The translations under genes were made by a program, and so were the position numbers. From Tigriopus japonicus (Eukaryota; Arthropoda; Copepoda; Harpacticoida; Harpacticidae): DNA of 64,000 nt. Location: assembly GCA_010645155.1 (NCBI GenBank), contig CM021322.1, positions 6,527,149-6,591,148 of the forward strand. The letters run 5' to 3'. Positions 56,964 to 64,000 of this stretch are shown here, piece by piece. The notes under the pieces were generated by a model. The model made no database searches. It was not told where the DNA came from and was given only the letters and a program-made list of their open reading frames with translations. Each line of letters begins with the position of its first letter. Position 1 is the stretch's first letter.

Positions 56964-59893
56964 TTATTTCCGCAGTCTAGAAACGCACAATTGAGTAATG
57001 GAATTTTTTTGATCCTTGAGATCTTCCACCCCTTGGGTCAATGGTTGGTTTTTGGTCTCGGGCATGAAGAGGAATACAGCGGCTCCTAAAAGAAGGAACC
57101 CGCCAAAGATGGCCGGAGGCAATCCACGATTTGTGTCTCCTCCCAGATCCACAATAAACGGCGACAACAAGGTGCCAAACTGCAAAAATGGACGTCGTCA
57201 ATCAGGGCCTCATTGGCCAATGGACATTTTATTGTGTCTTGCTATGTATTTGCGTCAACAACGTTCGAGACGTTGGTGTCACCCACCTTGCCGAAGCTTT
57301 CAATGAGCGAGAATACTGAATTCCTCACGTCCGTGGAGAATACTTCCGCCGTGTACGTGTTGAGGAGAAAGAAATTGGATGTGATCAAGGCTTGGCAGAC
57401 GATCAGCCAAATCCCTCTTGTCAACGCGAGTGACTCGTCCAAAAACAGGAATGCGATACAGAACACGCCACTTAGGCCACAAAATGAACACAGGGTTATG
57501 GTTCGTCTCATCTGGTGGAAGTTCGGATCAGTGAATCTTTAGTGATATGGGCCTCAACAGGTTTGGGCCGAGCTAATCTACGTTCTAAGAATCTGGCGGT
57601 TGGAAAACTCGTAGGAGCCCACACGACACAGAGCTATTGAAAACTGCTAATGAAACGAAACTCCCATTGCATTTGTTTTCCATTCTCCCCGACCAAAAAT
57701 ACTCGAATCTGAGTACGTAGGAGGTGTGGTTTGCCGTACAAATGATGGGGACTCACCTTGGTATAAAGAAGCACGAGGACGCAAATCGTGACAATAACGG
57801 CAAGTTCCTTGATGATGGTCAAAGCAAAGATGTCAAACGTCACCAATTTCGTCGAGAAATGGATCCCATACGACGCCATGCCGATAGAAAACCAGGGCAC
57901 AATCATCAGAAGGAATCGTTTCGTAAACTCTTTATTACGGACCAACTGGCCTATCCTGCCCTTGGCTTGCTTCAAATGTGATCCAAAGGAGTTATCGCTC
58001 TTGCTTCGGTCATTTGGCTCCTGGAGGATGCTTTCACTGATGATTCGAACAATATCTAGTTTTCTCTGCATCTCCTCGAGAACGTTTGGGTCATTCACCC
58101 CATTGACCTTAGCTATCCTGAAGTAGACATTTTCCGCTTCGGCAAAGTGCCCGTGTCTTAAAAGCCAACGTGGAGACTCGAGCACCAAGAAGTAGTACGA
58201 CACCATAACCAGAGCCAATCCGGCGAAGGTCCATTGCATCAAGATCCAATCTCGCAAGAGATAAGCCAAAGCAGCCAAGAGGATTGTGCCCACGTTCCAG
58301 CCAAAGTTTAAAACCCCACCGGACACGCCTCGACGATGTTCCACGGTCAGTTCTGAAGCCATGACAAAGAAGGCGGACCAACTTGCATGAATGGAACCAC
58401 CAATGAAGAAACGCATGACGAGGACTCCCATGTACGATGATGAGACGAGGATCATAGCGAAGGCAGAGATAATGTGCAAGGCACCCAGGAACAGGATCAC
58501 TTTTCGTCGTCCAAAATGGTCGGAGAGTATTCCGCCGACACTGTTGAAAAAAATCACCTACGAGACGTGAGTACATGGTGAATGATGTTTAATACGGTAG
58601 GACTTGAATTTTGATTAGTACGTACTCCAGCCATGTAAACACCAGTGAGAATGGGAAGTAGGTAGAGGCGATCGCAAACAAGATCAAAATCGCTGACAAA
58701 CGTCCGGAGCATCGTGCTATTGTCAAAGTCATGGGTCAACAAGCATCTCTCTGAGCAATTGGAGGTAAACGCCTGAAAAGCAAAAATCGGGGGAACATGA
58801 TTTTGAGAAGATATAGTTTTGGAGGAAGCCCTGCTCAAGGTTGATTTAATTTTTGTACTTATTTCCCTATATTCAAAGTCTATTCACAGTGGTCGATTGT
58901 GGACCTTCGTCTCACTTGAAAGCTGGTTAATAGGAGTGGAGTTCATTTACCCACACTTAAGAGCTTTCAAAAGTCCAACTTTGGCAGTATCAAGAAGAGC
59001 TGTTCCAGAGGAGTTATCTGGTAAAATGTTGCGCGCAATTTTTTCTAGTTTATGTTTGGGTTCTTTTATCCGATACAGAGAAAGAATTTGCGCGCCAATT
59101 TTAGCATATTTATGGTATCTTATTGATGTTGAGACTGTGAATTTAGTCTTGATGAAAAGACTCCGTTAATATGTTGGGTCAAACCTGACATTCCTTGGGA
59201 GGTCACTTGAATCACAAATGACCTCCCAAACAGCCGTCAAAACCGCTGTACTGCATTAAATAGATTTACTGGACAGGTAAACAAACCAGCTAGTGCAAGG
59301 TGCAAGTCCCGAATAGACATGTATTTTACTTTGGTCTTTGGTTACCGTAAGGGAAGGCTAGTCTGACCTTTGCAAGAAAGGATGTTCAGCTCACTACCAA
59401 GCTTACTTCACGCTTTACTTCGCATTTCCGATAACATACGAGCTGCTTCTGGTTTGTTGCCAACTTTCCTGTCTTAATCCACTTCCCAATGAATTTCAAG
59501 TAATCAAAGACGTGCACCGCACGACTGCTTATCTAAACTGGTACGTAGGTGCTGTTTGATAATCGAGTGTCAACTGGTTTGGTCAATCTCCAAATGTTTG
59601 ATATCATGCACACAATTCCCACCTACCTCGGGCAAAATCGGCGATTGGTCCAGTGGAGCTGGTAAGGATGGTTGTAGCTGACACTGAAATCTGGGTGAGA
59701 AGGAAAAGAAAATAGCTCCCAAATGGTTGAAGCTGCACAACACCGACGAGACGAGAGATATAACCAATTGGCAGACTTGAAATCGGCCAAATCCTCCCGA
59801 TAACTCCAGAATGTCTTCCAAATGCTGGTTCTTCTCATCTTGAACTGATTGTTTCACTGGATTGACTCCCTTCTCAATGGATGGATGCGCCAT
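56964..59893 (-). CDS. SLC22-like organic ion transporter, copy 2
   Basis: Five exons: 59893-59627, 58772-58626, 58557-57757, 57511-57287 and 57179-56964, all joining in phase 0 and coding for 551 residues. The start is the first ATG of the exon (MAHPSIEKGV). Signatures: GGILSDHFGRR after helix 2, VLESPRWLLRHGHFAEAENV in the central loop, MPETKNQPL after helix 12. Helices are clear through the third exon (for example LAVIVTICVLVLLY). It is 551 residues against 550 for the neighbour and aligns along its length, so the pair is a tandem duplication. The 801-bp third exon equals three exons of the neighbour. The 59626-58773 intron is the longest. Confidence 0.88.
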
Positions 59894-60569
59894 GTTGTAC
59901 AATCGATTCACAACAGAGACACTCAATCTCTCTTTTGTACGTACGTTTGTCTCGATCTCTAATCAAGGAGTTCTGCCATTGGGTGGGTCTCCTCGGCGGA
60001 ATAAAAAATCATGATTACCTGATCTTCCCATCCTTTAAGAGGTACTTGACCATATCACCGTACATCTGCCGTCCGGGCGCTTGCTGGCTCGTCCATTCAC
60101 GACTCCAAAGTGAGCGGTTGCTCGGTTCAAACCTGAGGCCTTGCACTATAGATCGATCTATGGGCTCATATTTTTACTTGGCGTGCTCTCGTAACAAGGT
60201 TATATTCCTTACTAACAACATCTTTATGCGCTTGTTTCAACATTTCGTCAATTGGCAAAACACTTGAGGAACTTTTCAAGTAATTTAGAACCAAAATTGG
60301 ATGCCATCGTTAGTTTTGAGGGAGATACAAAATTTGTATTATATACAATTAAAACAATTAAAATTTTGCCTCCATACCAAGACTTTCCCTTGTTATCTTC
60401 AACTGTGAAGCATCACCTTTTGGTATCAATATTGATACAATGGCTTTGACAGTAATAATAAGCTCTAGCATGTCGTTCATAATATTGCGATCCCTGTTCC
60501 GACCTTACTTAGTGCTGGGAACACCAAGGCAAGATGAAACTAGAGCTCTATTATAATAGTGCTCTAGAT

Positions 60570-60720
60570 CAGGGGTGTGCAAACTTATTTAGCAATAGGC
60601 TCAATTGGTCGGACCGTAGGCGCTCGCGGGCCACACCATCCAAAACGGCAAATAATTTCTAGAGTAAAATTCACGGGCTATGCCGAAACCATGCTGCAGG
60701 CCACATTCTATTGAAAATGG
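60570..60720 (+). mobile_element. hAT-like element end (solo)
   Basis: Starts CAGGGGTGTGCAAAC and runs into CGGGCCACACCATCC, a form common to hAT ends. It has no partner end or target duplication within the window; the right limit is approximate. Confidence 0.4.
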
Positions 60721-60920
60721 CAGATTTATCTACAATTGATCAAACACCAAACAACTTTTCAAGGAGACCTAAAGGCTACTATTAAAAACTATAAAAGCCA
60801 TACACTAAGAAAAGAAATCACTGACTTGAATTACGAAAGAATGCCATTGTTTTACTAGCGGATCATTGATAACGTTAGGCGGAATGAAAGCCCTTGTATC
60901 AATGAAAGAAACGTAGTTTG

Positions 60921-60993
60921 GATTCGACAAGGGGATTCGAACTTACGCCGCCTTAGGAGGACTTATACTTATTACACGTTAGACTGCGCGGCT
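60921..60993 (-). other. tRNA-like sequence, probable pseudogene or SINE head
   Basis: On the reverse strand CAGCCGCGCAGTCTAACGTG resembles a box A region, CTCCTAA resembles an arginine CCU anticodon loop, and AGTTCGAATCC is box B. The stems pair poorly, so it is not an intact tRNA. It differs from the SINE copies elsewhere in this window. Confidence 0.45.
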
Positions 60994-62486
60994 GTTTATA
61001 ATGCGTTCACAGGAGACACCCTCTTATGACTCTGGTTTATTTTCATGGAATCTGTAAAACACAAGTGCTTAGCAAAAATCTTTTGTAAAAAGGGCAAAAG
61101 AAAGGAGCAATTAAGTAACGGGATAATAGTGCACATGCACAAGACAGGCCTTTCAATCGTAAACAATCAATTTTTATTGGCATAGTCAATATCATTAATC
61201 ATTCACGATCTTTCAAAAGGAATAAGTGTCCATAAAGCTTTTACCTAAGTAATGGCTCATTCAAATGTAACTAAAATGTCAAGTGAGTTGACACTGAGAG
61301 GTGAGTGGTTTATAAATAGTCTTTCAATTCCTGAAGTGGCCTTGTTAGCCTAATATTTCATTACAAATTACAATGAAGGTAATTTGAAAGAAAATAGCAC
61401 CAGCATTTTTGACGTTGATTAGAAAATGTGCTAATCTTGATGCCTCGATTTAAATCAAGACTCATATCCCTGACAACATTTTGAAGAATCTCAATTTAAT
61501 GGAATTAGTGCACTACCCATAGGCCATATGTTTTGTGTCTGAAGATGCATGCTTCAAGCATGCCTTGGTCATTGATTATCAAACTTTTTTTCTTAGATCA
61601 GTTATAATCACTAGATAGCCTGCAAGCTTTAGTCTGGCTGATTTGGCAAGCGGGGCGGAATGGGTAGAATTTATGAGGAAAATGTCGCCATCGCAACTGT
61701 TGAGCGGACAGTTAGTGTGACCAAACATGTGAATCAAGACCAACTTTTTTTACTCCTTCTTGAAGCCACAAGTTTTTTTTTGTCCATATATGCATTGGAT
61801 TAACCCTACATAACGCAAAAGCTTAAATTTATGTTTTTCCTGCCAATGACTTATTCAATGTACTGGCAAGAAAGTGCCAAGTTGAAGTATTCAAATCCAA
61901 GGTATGGTCACCTAGTGACGTCTTCGGTTCTACCGAGAAAGTGACCACTAGCAATAGCAAAAAATGACCCAAACCCATTACTTAATTCCACCTTTGATTC
62001 ATCAATTTCATAGTTGTCATTTGCCTGGTCACTCATTTGAAATGTTCCCGCACTTCAACTCAACAGTTGGCGACCGGAGACACATTTTTAGGCTTACACT
62101 CCGTCTAGTATTAATAGAAGTCAATGTTTTTTTTTAGATCTTTTAACAGTTTTAAGGTGCTAAACCCCTGTTTGAATGTCAGTTGATTTGTACGAGGGGT
62201 ATCCAGACCATGGGTAGACTGGGCATGTAACTCGTCAACAAGTGCGATTTTTAGATATTTGATTAGGATCTTATGAGCAAATGTTATTTTACGTGTTTTG
62301 GTGTTAGCAAACCCTGTTTGAAAGACGTTGTTGAACCTCCCATACCAATACTAGGTGAACACTTGTGAAGAAAAAGTGTTAGGTTTCGAAGTGAAACGTA
62401 TTGGCTTCACACGGTACTGGATTTTTGGCTTGTTCCTCGCTTTTGTCGCTTATTTTCTATGCATCCATGTTCTGAATTGCAATAAG

Positions 62487-62983
62487 TGAGGCCCGGAAAA
62501 ATATTTGCAAAAAAGTATCAAAATATCCAATGTATATATTTTATTCAAAAGTACATATTTGCTAAATATTTGAAAAAAAGCCGGATATTTAAGAAATATT
62601 TTTTTGACAACGCCATTATTTGGTATTTTTGTCTGTGTGCTCTGATTTTCCAAATTTGGTTTTGTTGAATTTAATGCATTTGACCGTGGATGGAGGCATA
62701 CTTGACAAGTAATTAATTTGAAAATACAATTTTCATTGTGCCTCAACAGATGGCGCAATATTTTTCGTGTTTGACAATAGTTTTGGTTGTGAATGTCTAA
62801 TCTCAATACAAATGCCATTTTAAAAAAATTCTTGTATTTTGGAAATTTTTGAAATATTTTTTCTGACTCAAATATTCGAGAAAATATTTATTTTTCCTTG
62901 CAACTGCCAAAAAATTTAAAAAATCGAGGAAAAACGGAGAAATTAAAAAAAATATATATTAAGGAAAATATTTCCGGGCCCTA
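62487..62983. mobile_element. hAT-type MITE (497 bp)
   Basis: Left end TGAGGCCCGGAAAAATATTT; right end, reverse complemented, TAGGGCCCGGAAATATTTTC. Flanking 8-bp repeats GCAATAAG (62479-62486) and GTAATAAG (62984-62991) differ at one base. AT-rich interior with AAATATTT words, as in the 24219-24937 element, but different termini. No transposase frame. Confidence 0.8.
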
Positions 62984-63624
62984 GTAATAAGTTTTCCGCT
63001 ATTCCCAACTTTCCTGTGTTAAGTGATCCCATGCCACATTCAGTTATCCTGAAACCCACTAGAGAGAAATGTTCTTTCATTTCATCGTTCAGCCATTTTT
63101 GAATACTTTTTGGAAAGTATTTGGCGGCAATCGTCACAAATTCAGTTTAATGCCAACTCTACACTTCAACGGCTCACGCGGTAACATTCGATTTCGCTCT
63201 TATAAGGATGTGTATTGATGGAAGTACCGTAAAATCTTATCCTTAAACTTGTGAAATCAATTCAGGTTTTGATGTTTTGGTTATGAAATGGAACCAGCTC
63301 TGATATTGCCAAAAGTTCGAAAGAGAATCTTCCCAAAATCAATGGATGCAAACACTTGATACAAACAACTCGTTTAAGCGTTGTCGAAAAAGCAAGTATG
63401 TTTGAATTGATTTACTTTAGTTGCTTGCAAACTCTAGAGCAGGCTCCCATCCAGATGTTTTCGAAGGTGGATAGTTTATGAAGACAATTAAACTTGCTGT
63501 GCCTTGAAATTTTTTTAATCAGGCAAAATAATTAGTCTAACATGATGAAGTTAGCAAAAAGGGGCACTTGTTAAAGATGTTCATAAACAGATGTTTTGTT
63601 ATCCTTAATAGAAAGAATGATTGC
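62984..63624. other. No gene recognised
   Basis: No coding exon or repeat family recognised. Confidence 0.4.
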
Positions 63625-63761
63625 AACGTACTTGGTTAATGTGCCATGAGCTCTGCTCGGGATCACCGGTTCGAATCAAGATCTCAATATTTCCCCAATT
63701 CAAACACACAACTGCATCGAATGGTAACTAACAAACCCAGAATGGGGCACTCCATGAACAG
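63625..63761 (+). mobile_element. tRNA-derived SINE copy B
   Basis: The head reads GGTTAATGTGCCATGAGCTC, then CTGCTCGGGATCACCGGTTC and GAATC, a decayed tRNA with box B. A spacer is followed by CATCGAATGGTAAC and CCAGAATGGGGCACTCCATGA. The body aligns with that of the copy at 26141-26288 (CGAATGGCGCCTCCCAAC, CCAGAATGGACC). Confidence 0.65.
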
Positions 63762-64000
63762 TTACATGAAAATTGTCGGCCCAATCATATTTTCAGCTTT
63801 AAGATACATAGGTTAGTGCACGCTCTCCAGTTAAGAGTGCAATTCAGGGCCAAATATGTGTGCTTAACCATGGACATCTAGATTTTCTCCTCTGGAGACG
63901 ACGTTCTTGGCTTAACTCAGTCGTCAGATCGTAGTCTGATGGACTTTGCTCGTTCGGTTTAGATAGAGGAAAGGTTAGGCTTGAACTTTACTAAAATTTT
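63762..64000. other. No gene recognised at window edge
   Basis: No supported feature. Confidence 0.4.

Larger units (their letters stand above)
59894..62486. other. No gene recognised; two degraded mobile-element traces
   Basis: Upstream region of the transporter pair. A hAT-like end CAGGGGTGTGCAAAC starts at 60570 with no matching right end, and a tRNA-like segment lies on the reverse strand at 60921-60993. The rest shows only short frames. Confidence 0.4.

Noticed and set aside
60570..62170. A 1.6-kb element between CAGGGGTGTGC and a distant CCCCTG
   Set aside because: The two ends match only over the first seven bases and the 8-bp flanks differ.

Overview
The window looks like nuclear DNA from an animal, most likely an arthropod and plausibly a crustacean such as a copepod. 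This is inferred from three things. The genes are split into small exons by spliceosomal introns with GT..AG borders. The gene families are metazoan: SLC22-type transporters, a carbonic anhydrase-related protein, SMYD, and a WASP-type WH1/CRIB protein. The long spaces between genes carry hAT-type miniature elements, tRNA-derived SINEs and reverse-transcriptase remnants. No feature fixes the species. Two runs of N (2313-2417 and 36224-36303) show it is a draft scaffold.

Layout. 1-14874 is almost gene-free and holds a duplicated block flanking the first gap, a SINE fragment and one tRNA-Thr(CGU). 14875-16107 (-) is a four-exon secreted PHB-depolymerase-like hydrolase. 17889-20300 holds a hAT MITE and a hAT end sitting in a reverse-transcriptase remnant. 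21476-23692 (+) is a SMYD4-like SET/MYND/TPR protein. 24219-27034 is an island of mobile and repeat DNA. 27845-29257 (-) is a single-exon protein with the front half of WASP (WH1 plus CRIB) and no VCA tail. 35361-38041 and 38979-40078 (+) are two adjacent secreted cysteine-rich PAN/apple-domain genes. 41895-46615 (-) is a CA10/CA11-type carbonic anhydrase-related protein with a hAT MITE in one intron. 48561-49985 is another repeat cluster. 53975-56365 and 56964-59893 (-) are two tandem SLC22-like transporters with different intron counts. The end of the window holds one more hAT MITE and another SINE copy.

The genes do not form a pathway. Relatedness is local: the two apple-domain genes and the two transporters are each tandem pairs. 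The gene models were built by hand by joining exons so that reading phase and splice borders agree. Exon coordinates are given in each entry. The least certain parts are the 5' end of the carbonic anhydrase-related gene (first exon not found) and the terminal exons of that gene.

The most notable observations are the WASP-like protein lacking an actin-nucleating tail, the animal PHB-depolymerase homologue, the two apple-domain genes, a set of short hAT elements with 8-bp target duplications, and a SINE family whose copies share a non-tRNA body.
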